DNA of 64,000 nt, from NCBI RefSeq assembly GCF_003583765.1, contig NZ_QXQA01000016.1, positions 87,504 through 151,503 on the forward strand, written 5' to 3'. Position numbers and translations under genes: made by a program. The notes under the pieces are model-generated. The model searched no databases, was not told the origin of the DNA, and saw nothing but the letters and a program-made list of their open reading frames with translations. Position 1 is the first letter of the stretch, and the number at the start of each line of letters is the position of its first letter. The DNA is from Paenibacillus nanensis (GTDB taxonomy: Bacteria > Bacillota > Bacilli > Paenibacillales > Paenibacillaceae). Shown piece after piece: positions 42,549 to 50,553 of this stretch.

Positions 42549-43244
42549 TCACACTGACGTCTTATTAGCCAAGATGGCATGCAGCCGCTCTTTGATTTGA
42601 TCGTCGCAGACACCGCCATGATAGGTAATGACACGGTCGATTTCAAGCTCCAGAAACTTAGCGACGGATTGCATAGCCAAGTCCGTATCGAGCGTAAATT
42701 TCGGATCAAACGATTGCAGCACGCCCTCTTGCGACGTTAATGCGTCTCCTGTAATCAACGTCTTGCTCGGCATATGGTACAACGAAATATGATCCGGCGT
42801 ATGCCCAGGCGTGTGCAGGATCCGAATGCCGCCGGCGATAGGCAGCAGCTCGCCGTCATGGAGCGGTGTTACCGCTGCAGGAAGCGGAGGAGCGAGCGCT
42901 TTGCTTTTGATTAGCGGCGTTTCGCCGGTGATATAAGGGATGGCGGTTTCGTGGGCAAGCACCTCTAAGCGGTCTCCAGACGCCTGCAGAAGCTCGGGAA
43001 GGCCGCCAATGTGGTCGCGGTCCTGATGCGTGATGATCACTTTTGTCAGACGCTCGAACGGGATGGACTCCTCCTCCAGTCTGGAACGGATCAACTCCAG
43101 CTGTCCGGGAATTCCGGTATCCACTAGAATGGCCTCTTGCTCATCCCAAAGCAGCGCCGCATGTATTACAAAAGGCTGTCCATTCGCGTCCATGTCTAGC
43201 CGGAACGCTTTGACTCCGCTACTCCGATCAGCCAAATTCAACAT
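42549..43244 (-). CDS. MBL-fold metallo-hydrolase
   Basis: A 231-residue metallo-beta-lactamase-fold protein. The metal motif reads THQDRDHIGG (near residue 75), a variant in which the second His of HxHxDH is Asp; HTPGHTPDHISL, TGDAL and the final THY-like YHGG follow. The variant is shared with the second MBL protein at 55786. The substrate is unknown. A GNAT acetyltransferase gene lies 50 nt upstream on the same strand. Confidence 0.85.
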   Translation of the reverse strand: MLNLADRSSGVKAFRLDMDANGQPFVIHAALLWDEQEAILVDTGIPGQLELIRSRLEEESIPFERLTKVIITHQDRDHIGGLPELLQASGDRLEVLAHETAIPYITGETPLIKSKALAPPLPAAVTPLHDGELLPIAGGIRILHTPGHTPDHISLYHMPSKTLITGDALTSQEGVLQSFDPKFTLDTDLAMQSVAKFLELEIDRVITYHGGVCDDQIKERLHAILANKTSV

Positions 43245-43293
43245 CCCCTCTCTAAAGGAAGTACAAAACTACATCCTATTCTACCATAATCCG

Positions 43294-43836
43294 CTATTCC
43301 ATGATGTCCTCCGCCGTCCGCGCGAAGAGCACATGATCCTCCCATACACCGTTAATGTTCAAATACTTTTCAGCCAGTCCTTCGCGACGAAATCCCGCTT
43401 TCGCCAGCACTCGAAGGGACGGCTTGTTTCTCGGCATAACGGCCGCTTGTATCCGGTGCAGGCCAAGCTCGTCGAACGCGTACTGCACACATTGTACGAC
43501 AGCCCTTGTCATGTAGCCTTTCCCATTCTGCGCCTGATCCAGGCAATAACCCATGTTGGCGTTCTGGAAGGGGCCTCGCGCCAGGCCTGTTAAGGCGATT
43601 CTGCCGATAAGCGTGTCCTTCTCTTGAAGGAAGATGCCGAAAATGTAGGATTGGTCGCTCTCGGCGCCTTGTATGCCGGCAGCAATCTCCTTCTCTTGCG
43701 TCTCCAGCGTAAAATACGCTTCCTCCCGGACAGGCTCGAACGGCTGAAGGAACGCGCGGTTTCTTAGGCGCAATGCCAGCAGAGCGGGCGCGTCCGTCAG
43801 GTCAAGCCGCCGCAAATAAATCGAATCGTCGTTCAT
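43294..43836 (-). CDS. GNAT family N-acetyltransferase (RimJ/RimL-like)
   Basis: A 180-residue acetyltransferase. The RimJ/RimL-type pattern is visible (IYLRRLDLTDAPALLALRLRN, GYCLDQAQNGKGYMTRAVVQCVQYAF, AKAGFRREGLAEKYL). The Q/R-x-x-G-x-G/A acetyl-CoA loop appears as QNGKGY. Likely targets are N-terminal amino groups of proteins or small amines. It is the first gene of a pair with the MBL hydrolase. Confidence 0.86.
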   Translation of the reverse strand: MNDDSIYLRRLDLTDAPALLALRLRNRAFLQPFEPVREEAYFTLETQEKEIAAGIQGAESDQSYIFGIFLQEKDTLIGRIALTGLARGPFQNANMGYCLDQAQNGKGYMTRAVVQCVQYAFDELGLHRIQAAVMPRNKPSLRVLAKAGFRREGLAEKYLNINGVWEDHVLFARTAEDIME

Positions 43837-44023
43837 TTCATCATAGCCTTTCTCAAAGAGTGGAACAAAATTTTATCAAGCGGGCGGCGCTCCGTCAATT
43901 CCCTTGCTGCGTCAATTCCAATGCTGCGAAAAATAGGAAGCTTTTACGAACAATGTTTCAGTTTTTGAAAAAAATGGGCGGGCTTATACTGGGTTTATCA
44001 AATGAGGCAGAGGGGGCAGTCTT

Positions 44024-44491
44024 ATGGGTTATATCGAGGCGTTGCGGGAGAAGGTCGGGAACGATCCGGTTATCCTTGTCAGACCGAGCGTGCTCATCGT
44101 AAATCCGAAAGGGGAAATTCTTCTTGTCAGACATGATCATGATACATGGGGCGTTCCGGGCGGACACATGGAATTAGGGGAAACGGTAGAGGAAAGCGCA
44201 ATCCGCGAGATTAAGGAAGAGGTCGGACTTCGACTGAAGAAGCTTACTCTATACGGTGTTTTTTCCGGTAATGAATTATATACAAGGCTTAGGAACGGCC
44301 ACGTCTACTACAACGTTGTGATTGGTTATCTTTGCACGGAATATGAGGGAGAGCTGAAGCCGGACGGCATCGAGGTGCTGGAAGCCAAGTTTTTCCGTTT
44401 CGATCAATTGCCTGAGAGCACCGACCCGTATGTTAGAAAGAAAGTCATGGAAAACAGCGGCGCATTAATGGCGATGCTGCCGCCGAAATAG
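44024..44491 (+). CDS. Nudix hydrolase
   Basis: A 155-residue Nudix protein with a complete box GGHMELGETVEESAIREIKEEVGL at about residues 45-68, including the REIKEE core that binds metal. The family cleaves nucleoside diphosphates linked to another group; the substrate is open. AGAGGGGGCAG precedes the ATG. The amj gene follows after 2 nt, so the two are co-transcribed and perhaps translationally coupled. Confidence 0.88.
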   Translation: MGYIEALREKVGNDPVILVRPSVLIVNPKGEILLVRHDHDTWGVPGGHMELGETVEESAIREIKEEVGLRLKKLTLYGVFSGNELYTRLRNGHVYYNVVIGYLCTEYEGELKPDGIEVLEAKFFRFDQLPESTDPYVRKKVMENSGALMAMLPPK

Positions 44492-44493
44492 AT

Positions 44494-45279
44494 ATGCTGA
44501 TCATCGTATATCTTACCTTTGCGATTCATGTAGCCGAAACGCTGACGTACGCGTTGCGTGCAGCCGGGGCTCGTGCGGGAAAGCTTGCCGTCGCTTTGTC
44601 CTTAACGGGCGCAGTTGCGCTCGTCTCACGGACTTCCAACATGATTCAAGCCCCTCTAATGGGGAAAATGGTCGATTACGCGAAAGTCCATCCGGATTAT
44701 CCGCTAGTGGACCAGATGCGAATCGTCATTGCAGCCGCCACAATTGGAACGCTAGCTGCCATGGTTTTGTTTCCGTCAGCTGTTTTTCTCTCCTGCAGAG
44801 TCATCTCGCATCTGGAGGAAGCCGGCTCGATTCCCCAAATGGTTCGAGCCTCGGTTTCTCTGCAGAAATTAAAAAACGCGAAAGCCCATCTCCGTGTCCC
44901 TAAGCTCAAGCTGCTTTCCCGGCTGACAATTGGAGGAATCCCTAAAAGACTGGTGGCGATGAACGTTGTCGTTACAGCGATCTACACCATCGGCGTATTG
45001 GCCGCGTTGTTAGCCTCCGCTGGAACAGAAGGTTCGTCCACGGCTGCGTCGCAGGCTTCCGGGCTTATTAACGGAATCGCGACCATTTTGCTGACAGTGC
45101 TTATCGATCCTCAGATTGGCTTAATGACGGACAAGGTCTCGAGAGGCGAAAGAGAGCTGCGGGCGCTGAATAAGATGTTCGGCTTGCTGATGGTGTCCAG
45201 ACTGCTTGGCACGCTGCTCGCCCAGTTTTTATTGGTTCCTGCCGCGTGGTGGATCGGATGGGCCGTGTCCGTCTTATAG
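44494..45279 (+). CDS. amj: lipid II flippase Amj
   Basis: A 261-residue integral membrane protein of the Amj (YdaH/DUF2837) family, the alternative to MurJ that moves lipid II across the membrane for peptidoglycan synthesis in Firmicutes. Recognisable segments are TFAIHVAETLTYALRAAGARAGKLA and SRTSNMIQAPLMGKMVD at the N-terminus and LIDPQIGLMTDKVSRGER near residue 210. About six to seven hydrophobic stretches are present. It has no obvious ribosome-binding site of its own and depends on coupling to the Nudix gene. Confidence 0.9.
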   Translation: MLIIVYLTFAIHVAETLTYALRAAGARAGKLAVALSLTGAVALVSRTSNMIQAPLMGKMVDYAKVHPDYPLVDQMRIVIAAATIGTLAAMVLFPSAVFLSCRVISHLEEAGSIPQMVRASVSLQKLKNAKAHLRVPKLKLLSRLTIGGIPKRLVAMNVVVTAIYTIGVLAALLASAGTEGSSTAASQASGLINGIATILLTVLIDPQIGLMTDKVSRGERELRALNKMFGLLMVSRLLGTLLAQFLLVPAAWWIGWAVSVL

Positions 45280-45319
45280 GTGTCGAAATGGGAGAGCAAC
45301 ATTGCAAAATGCCTCTCGT

Positions 45320-45356
45320 GTTATAACTGTCTCGGGAAGGAAAAAGACGTTATAAC
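45320..45356. promoter_or_regulatory. repeated palindrome GTTATAAC upstream of the SDR gene
   Basis: The 8-bp palindrome GTTATAAC occurs at 45320-45327 and again at 45349-45356, centre to centre 29 bp, ending 18 nt before the SDR start. Paired identical palindromes at this spacing suggest an operator for a dimeric repressor; the regulator is not in the window. Confidence 0.4.
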
Positions 45357-45374
45357 GGATGAGGAGATGATGGC

Positions 45375-46139
45375 ATGAGTAAGCTTAAAGGAAAAATCGC
45401 GTTAGTAACCGGCGCAAGTCGGGGAATCGGGCGCTCGATTGCTAGGCGTTTGGCGGAGCAAGGGGCATTGGTGGCTGTGCACTACGGCAAAAACAAAGAA
45501 GCGGCGAAAGAGGTTGTGGCCGGGATTGAGAAAGAGGGCGGGTCGGCGTTTTTGATTGGCGCTGAGCTTACCTCATCTTACGATGTGCAGGTTCTGTATG
45601 AAACCTTGGATGAAGAATTAAAGATACGGACTGGGAACTCGCGGTTCGATATTCTCGTGAACAACGCGGGCGCCGGTTTAACCGCATCCATAGAAGAAAC
45701 TTCGGAGGAAGCCTTCGACCGGATCATGAACGTCAATGTGAAGGCCCCGTTCTTTATGATTCAGCAGGCATTGCCGCGCCTACGGGAGGACGGGCGAATC
45801 ATCAACTTGTCGTCTGCCGTTACTCGAATATCGCTGCCGGCCATTCCTGCGTACAGCATGACGAAGGGAGCCATTAATACGCTTACGTTGGCTTTGGCGA
45901 ATCAGCTTGGTTCACGCGGTATTACGATCAACGCCATCCAGCCCGGCTTCGTCGCGACAGATATGAATGCCGGTATGCTGGAGGATCCCGCAAGCCGCCA
46001 ATTCGGCGCTGATTTTTCGATATTCGGGAGATGGGGGCAGCCGGAGGATATAGCGGATATCGCCGCTTTTCTTGCCTCGCCGGACAGCAGGTGGGTGACG
46101 GGACAACTCATCGATGCGAGCGGAGGATCGCGCCTATAA
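45375..46139 (+). CDS. SDR family oxidoreductase
   Basis: A 254-residue short-chain dehydrogenase/reductase with TGASRGIG, NNAG, NLSSAV, YSMTK and the C-terminal DSRWVTGQLIDASGG. These are the cofactor, catalytic Ser, Tyr-Lys and end motifs of the classical family. The substrate is not predictable. GAGGAGATGATGGC precedes the ATG. A terminator follows. It is preceded by the repeated GTTATAAC palindrome, suggesting dedicated control. Confidence 0.88.
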   Translation: MSKLKGKIALVTGASRGIGRSIARRLAEQGALVAVHYGKNKEAAKEVVAGIEKEGGSAFLIGAELTSSYDVQVLYETLDEELKIRTGNSRFDILVNNAGAGLTASIEETSEEAFDRIMNVNVKAPFFMIQQALPRLREDGRIINLSSAVTRISLPAIPAYSMTKGAINTLTLALANQLGSRGITINAIQPGFVATDMNAGMLEDPASRQFGADFSIFGRWGQPEDIADIAAFLASPDSRWVTGQLIDASGGSRL

Positions 46140-46147
46140 AGAGCGGG

Positions 46148-46180
46148 GAGGAGGAGCGCATTTAGCGTGCCTCCTTTTTT
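46148..46180 (+). terminator. terminator of the SDR gene
   Basis: AGGAGG.GCGC pairs with GCGTG.CCTCCT (with weak centre) and is followed by six T residues. Confidence 0.8.
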
Positions 46181-46263
46181 ATGCTTCGCATATTGCGCGT
46201 CATGTATAATTTGGTAGAATGGGAGGGCGGTTTTGAAAAGGCTGCGAATAGGAGGGGGTTGCG

Positions 46264-46851
46264 ATGCTGAAGCTGACCTGCGAAGAGGATATAATCCGGC
46301 TCATAAGCGATGACCGGTGGATGATGGATATCATCCGTACGGCTAACTCGCTTGAATTGCCCGATTGGTGGGTATGCGCGGGCTTCGTGCGCACGAAGAT
46401 TTGGGATACCTTGCACGGATACACAGAGCGGACGCCTCTGCCGGATGTGGATGTTGTTTATTTCGACGCTTCGAATACGGAGGAGTCGGTTGAGAAAGAC
46501 TTGGAAGCGAAGCTTCGCCGGATCGCGCCTGACGTGCCGTGGTCGGTAAAAAATGAAGCGAGGATGCATAAGATCAACGACTTTGCACCGTATACTTCTT
46601 CGGTCGACGCGATCTCCAAATTTCCGGAAACCGTTACGGCGTTAGGCGTCACGCTTGATGCGAATAATCGTCTTGTTTTAACCGCGCCATGCGGCATTGA
46701 AGATGTGCTTCATATGCATGTGAAGCCGACGCCAAGCTTTCGAGAGCATCCGGAGCTTATAAGCGTCTATAATAGACGGATCACGCAAAAGAACTGGAAA
46801 GCGAAATGGCCGAAGGTGGCCGTGTTCCAGCTGAGCGGGGAGTTGTTATGA
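46264..46851 (+). CDS. nucleotidyltransferase family protein (DUF925-type)
   Basis: A 195-residue protein of the NTP_transf_6 family. WWVCAGFVRTKIWDTLHGY followed by LPDVDVVYFDA carries the paired Asp residues of a nucleotidyltransferase site, and FAPYTSSVDAISKFPET is a family hallmark. The acceptor is unknown. The next gene, an APH-like phosphotransferase, overlaps its stop by an ATGA junction, so the two are co-expressed. Confidence 0.86.
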   Translation: MLKLTCEEDIIRLISDDRWMMDIIRTANSLELPDWWVCAGFVRTKIWDTLHGYTERTPLPDVDVVYFDASNTEESVEKDLEAKLRRIAPDVPWSVKNEARMHKINDFAPYTSSVDAISKFPETVTALGVTLDANNRLVLTAPCGIEDVLHMHVKPTPSFREHPELISVYNRRITQKNWKAKWPKVAVFQLSGELL

Positions 46852-47618
46852 GACGGAGCGGGGTTATGGCTCAGATTGAACAAGTCATTGGCCGCGTGAA
46901 CGAGGTCGAAGCGTTGGCCGAGCAGGGATGCACATCGGAAGTGAGCCGGGTTGTTGCGGATGACGGGGTGTATCTTCTCAAAAGCGCCTCAGAACAAAGA
47001 TATCGGGAATGGCTCCGGATAGAGGCGGAACGGTTAAGACGGAACGAGCAAGCGGATTGGATTCCGCTCCCCCGGTTTTATGGTTTTTTTGAGGACGGGG
47101 ACGGCAGCCATTTGCTGATGTCTTTCGAGAAGGGCGTAAGCTTGACGGCTGCTTTGAAGGAAGCTTCGCATGAAGAGAAGAAGACGCTGATCCGAAGCTT
47201 CGGTCGATTTCTTCATCGTTTCCATGAGAGACATCCGGCGGAGTCATTAAAGCGGAGCGATGATTGGCTGGCGCATCAGCTGGTGCGGGCGGAGGGGTAT
47301 TTGGAACGAGGCGAGGCTGATGGGGATAGGGCTCTCCTGGAGTCTCTTATTCGCAACAAGCCTGTGCCGGTCCCGCAGACGATGATTCACGGGGACTGCA
47401 CCTCGGATAACGTCCTTGTATGGGACGGCGAAGTGTATCTGTTTATCGATGCGGCGGGGATGACAGTCGGCGATCCGCGTTATGATGAATCGCTGGCGGT
47501 CAGACGCTTTCAGAACGACCCCGAGCTGCTCGGCGCCTTTTACGAAGAGTATACGCGGCATCGGGTATCGGAGGCCGAGTATCGTTACTTTTACGACGGC
47601 TTATACGCGTTTTTTTGA
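46848..47618 (+). CDS. aminoglycoside-phosphotransferase-like kinase
   Basis: A 256-residue protein with the APH/choline-kinase fold. The catalytic loop is IHGDCTSDNVL (near residue 195), and the metal-binding segment is FIDAAGMTVGDPRYD, where the usual DFG-like Asp is present. The phosphorylated substrate may be an antibiotic, an amine or a sugar; it cannot be told. The ATG at 46848 overlaps the stop of the nucleotidyltransferase gene. Array B starts about 60 nt downstream of its stop. Confidence 0.84.
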   Translation: MRRSGVMAQIEQVIGRVNEVEALAEQGCTSEVSRVVADDGVYLLKSASEQRYREWLRIEAERLRRNEQADWIPLPRFYGFFEDGDGSHLLMSFEKGVSLTAALKEASHEEKKTLIRSFGRFLHRFHERHPAESLKRSDDWLAHQLVRAEGYLERGEADGDRALLESLIRNKPVPVPQTMIHGDCTSDNVLVWDGEVYLFIDAAGMTVGDPRYDESLAVRRFQNDPELLGAFYEEYTRHRVSEAEYRYFYDGLYAFF

Positions 47619-47641
47619 CGCGGTAAGGCGTCTTATTTTTT
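47617..47641 (+). terminator. weak terminator at the end of the APH-like gene
   Basis: GACGC pairs with GCGTC around GGTAAG and is followed by TTATTTTTTT. The stem is short, so read-through into array B is likely. Confidence 0.55.
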
Positions 47642-47677
47642 TGTGGGATGTGCGGCTGTACGGCTGGCGGTGGAGGT

Positions 47678-48728
47678 TTGTACGAAAAATCGTACAAAGT
47701 GGAGCGAAAGTGTGGCTAGCGGCGGAGTTTTGTACGAAAAATCGTACAAATTGGAGCGAAAGTGCGGCAGGCGGCGAAGTTTTGTACGAAATATCGTACA
47801 AAGTGGAGCGAGTATGCGTGTCGAAGCGAAGTTTTGTACGAAAAATCGTACAAAGAGGAGCGAAAGTGTGGCTAGCGGCGGAGTTTTGTACGAAAAATCG
47901 TACAAAGAGGAGCGAAAGTGTGGTTGGCGGCGGAGTTTTGTACGAAAAATCGTACAAAGGAGCGAGAATGCATGTCGAGGCGGAGATTTGTACGAAATAT
48001 CGTACAAAGTGGAGCGAGTATGCGTGTCGAGAGGCAGTTTTGTGCGAAAAATCGTACAAAATTGAGCGAAAGTGTGGCTGGCGGCGGAGTTTTGTACGAA
48101 AAATCGTACAAAGAGGAGCGAAAGAGTGGCCAGCGGCGGAGATTTGTACGAAAAATCGTGCAAAATGGGCGGAAGTGTGAGTTGTGGCGGGGTTTTGTGC
48201 GATAAATCGTACAAAGGAGCGAGAATGCATGTCGAGGCGGAGATTTGTACGAAAAATCGTTCAAAGTGGAGCAAGTATGCGTGTCGAGGGGGAGTTTTGT
48301 GCGAAAAATCGTGCAAAATGGGGCGAAAGTGTGGCAGGCGGCGGAGTTTTGTACGAAAAATCGTACAAATTGGAGCGAAAGTGCGGCAGGCGGCGAAGTT
48401 TTGTACGAAATATCGTACAAAGAGGAGCGAAAGTGTGGCTAGCGGCGAAGGTTTGTACGAAAAATCGTACAAAATGGGGAGAGAGTGAGTGTCGAGGCGG
48501 AGATTTGTACGATAAATCGTATAAAGAAGCGAGAATGCATGTCGAGGTGCAGATTTGTACGAAATATCGTACAAAGAGGAGCGAAAGTGTGGCTGGCGGC
48601 GGAGTTTTGTACGAAAAATCGTACAAAGAGGAGCGAAAGTGTGGCTAGCGGCGGAGTTTTGTACGAAAAATCGTACAAAGAGGAGCGAAAGTGTGGCTAG
48701 CGGCGGAGTTTTGTACGAAAAATCGTAC
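47678..48728. repeat. array B: 21 tandem units of about 52 bp, each with a TTGTACGA/TCGTACAA hairpin
   Basis: Twenty-one palindromes start at about 47678, 47730, 47782 and so on to 48711. Spacing is 52 bp except for three 50-bp and one 51-bp steps. Each is TTGTACGA, a four-base loop (AAAA, AATA or TAAA) and TCGTACAA. Spacers fall in at least three classes, with cores AAAGTGTGGCTAGCGGCGGA, GAGAATGCATGTCGAGGCGG and GAGTATGCGTGTCGA. Six of seven arm substitutions keep G-U pairing in a plus-strand RNA. It lies between the APH-like gene and the asd T-box. Long open frames over it on both strands are by-products of the repeat. Confidence 0.95.
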
Positions 48729-48785
48729 AAAGAGGAGCGAAAATGTGGCCCAAGGCGGAGGGCTGCGGAAAATTTTAAAATGCTG

Positions 48786-48814
48786 TTTACCTCCCGCGCG
48801 ATTTTTGTTAATAT
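48786..48814 (+). promoter_or_regulatory. SigA promoter of the T-box leader
   Basis: TTTACC (48786-48791) and TAATAT (48809-48814) are 17 bp apart, a near-consensus housekeeping promoter. The start site would be near 48821, just ahead of the T-box stem I sequence. Confidence 0.72.
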
Positions 48815-48837
48815 AGTTCCAATAATCAATTGTAAAA

Positions 48838-49133
48838 TGCGATGAAGAGACGAGTAGATAAATGGATTCTTTCCCAGAGAGCTCCGGACGCTGAAAAGGA
48901 GCAAAGAAGACGTTATTGAAAAAAGACTCAGAGCAGCGCATCGGAACCTGTCCGCGAATGGAACGGGGGGTGGTGTGCCAGGAGCTCCTGTTACAGAGCT
49001 AGAGTATAAGCATGGCGAGCCGTGCCGTACTTGAAGAGGCTGATATGGCGACATATGAGCGAATCTGGGTGGTACCACGAGGATACGAATCTCGTCCCTG
49101 AGACTGAATAAGTCTTGGGGGTGGGATTTTTTT
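48838..49133 (+). promoter_or_regulatory. T-box leader upstream of asd
   Basis: Recognisable elements are the AGTA motif near 48853, AGAGAGCTCC with the GGACGCTGAAAA apical loop of stem I (about 48876-48900), and the T-box sequence GGGTGGTACCACG at about 49068-49080. The bulge reads TGGT, which would pair with a tRNA whose discriminator base is A. A terminator and poly-T end the leader. T-boxes raise expression when the cognate tRNA is uncharged. The 3' strand of stem I contains GAAAAAAGAC, where AAA or AAG (Lys) may be the specifier codon; this is tentative. Confidence 0.88.
49094..49133 (+). terminator. T-box-controlled terminator
   Basis: CCC..AGACT pairs with AGTCT..GGG around GAATA and is followed by GTGGGATTTTTTT. 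Its formation competes with the antiterminator containing GGTGGTACC. Confidence 0.8.
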
Positions 49134-49241
49134 ATTGTTGCAATAGACACGCGGTTGTCATGTAATATAAAGACACCACTATGTACTCATAAACATTCTT
49201 AAATATAAAGGCTTACCATGTTGAGGAGGAGAGTTGGAAAA

Positions 49242-50327
49242 ATGGCAGAACAATTGAAAGTTGGCATTGTTGGGGGAACAGGCATGGTCGGTCAGCGGTT
49301 CGTGCAGCTGCTGGATGGACATCCTTGGTTTAAAGTAACGGCGATCGCGGCGAGCGCAAGCTCCGCGGGGAAAACGTATGAGCAATCCGTACAAGGCAGA
49401 TGGAAGCTGGAAACGCCGATCCCGGAAGACGTGAAGCAGATTGTCGTTCAGGACGCTTCGAAGGTGGAAGAGGTCGCGACCGGCGTCGATTTTATTTTCT
49501 GCGCGGTGGATATGAAGAAAGACGAGATCAAAGCGCTTGAAGAAGCGTACGCGAAGACGGGAACGCCAGTCGTGTCCAACAACTCGGCCCATCGCTGGAC
49601 GCCTGACGTGCCGATGGTGATTCCGGAAATCAACCCGGAGCATCTTGACGTTATTGCGGCGCAAAGACAACGTCTTGGCACGTCGACCGGCTTTATTGCG
49701 GTTAAACCAAACTGCTCGATTCAGAGCTATGTGCCGATGCTGAACGCTTTGAAGGAATTTGGACCGAAGACGGTGGTTGCTTCGACGTATCAAGCGATTT
49801 CCGGGGCGGGCAAAAACTTCACCGACTGGCCGGAAATGCTGGACAACGTCATTCCGTACATCGGCGGCGAAGAGGAGAAAAGCGAGCAGGAGCCGCTTCG
49901 GATCTGGGGCACTGTTGAAGACGGGGCGATCGTAAAAGCAAGCGCGCCGCATATTACAACGCAGTGCATCCGCGTTCCCGTAACGGACGGCCACTTGGCG
50001 ACCGTATTCGTCTCGTTCGAGAACAAACCTTCGAAGGAAGAGATTCTCGACCGCTGGAGAAACTACCAAGGACGCCCGCAGGAGCTTGGACTCCCTAGCG
50101 CGCCGAAGCAGTTCATCACGTATTTCGAAGAAGATAACAGACCGCAAACGAAGCTTGACCGCGACATCGAGGGCGGCATGGGCGTATCCGCGGGCAGACT
50201 GCGCGAGGATTCCCTGTACGACTACAAATTCGTCGGACTTTCGCACAATACGCTGCGCGGCGCTGCAGGCGGCGCCGTACTGATCGCCGAGCTTCTGAAA
50301 GCGGAAGGCTATATTGTTGCGAAGTAA
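49242..50327 (+). CDS. asd: aspartate-semialdehyde dehydrogenase
   Basis: A 361-residue enzyme that reduces aspartyl phosphate to aspartate semialdehyde with NADPH, the branch point to lysine, diaminopimelate, threonine and methionine. The nucleotide-binding GGTGMVGQRF is near the N-terminus and the catalytic Cys sits in KPNCSIQSYVPML, with HITTQCIRVPV downstream. The ATG at 49242 follows GAGGAGGA; an upstream ATG at 49218 overlaps that site. The T-box upstream links its expression to charged tRNA of an aspartate-family amino acid. Confidence 0.93.
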   Translation: MAEQLKVGIVGGTGMVGQRFVQLLDGHPWFKVTAIAASASSAGKTYEQSVQGRWKLETPIPEDVKQIVVQDASKVEEVATGVDFIFCAVDMKKDEIKALEEAYAKTGTPVVSNNSAHRWTPDVPMVIPEINPEHLDVIAAQRQRLGTSTGFIAVKPNCSIQSYVPMLNALKEFGPKTVVASTYQAISGAGKNFTDWPEMLDNVIPYIGGEEEKSEQEPLRIWGTVEDGAIVKASAPHITTQCIRVPVTDGHLATVFVSFENKPSKEEILDRWRNYQGRPQELGLPSAPKQFITYFEEDNRPQTKLDRDIEGGMGVSAGRLREDSLYDYKFVGLSHNTLRGAAGGAVLIAELLKAEGYIVAK

Positions 50328-50370
50328 ATCACCGGTACGAGGGAGCTGTATAAATCATGCTCCCGGCCAA

Positions 50371-50410
50371 GAGGAGCAGCCGCTTATCCTAGGGGCTGCT
50401 CCTTTTTTTC
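50371..50410 (+). terminator. terminator of asd
   Basis: GGAGCAGC pairs with GCTGCTCC and is followed by seven T residues. Confidence 0.88.
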
Positions 50411-50494
50411 TGCCTTTCCTAGCAGAGGCTTGACAGAAACTTCCTAGCCTTTTACGCTAGTTGTACTTCCTGCATTGCAAAAGACAGCATGAAC

Positions 50495-50526
50495 GAACTC
50501 CATCCGCGCGGAATGGAGTTTTTGCG
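50495..50526 (+). terminator. stem-loop upstream of the GNAT gene
   Basis: AACTCCAT pairs with ATGGAGTT around CCGCGCGGA and is followed by TTTTTGCG, 28 nt before the GNAT start. It may end read-through from asd or act as an attenuator in a short leader. Confidence 0.6.
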
Positions 50527-50553
50527 TTTACAGGGATCGAAGGAGGCATGCGT

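Noticed and set aside
43030..43593. 187-codon plus-strand ORF
   Set aside because: Antisense to the MBL and GNAT genes, which have clear motifs.
45320..45356. GTTATAAC repeats as a terminator
   Set aside because: They are separate 8-bp palindromes without a T-tract, better explained as paired operators.
24469..48728. Arrays A and B as CRISPR arrays
   Set aside because: Repeats contain the palindrome and near-identical spacers instead of unique spacers, and there are no cas genes.
47482..49150. Long open reading frames on both strands across array B
   Set aside because: They follow the repeat, have no ribosome-binding sites, use several frames at once and overlap the T-box leader. Repeat-derived, not genes.
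49179..50246. 355-codon ORF antisense to asd
   Set aside because: asd is unmistakable; the antisense frame is basic, unrelated to known families and covers the asd ribosome-binding site.
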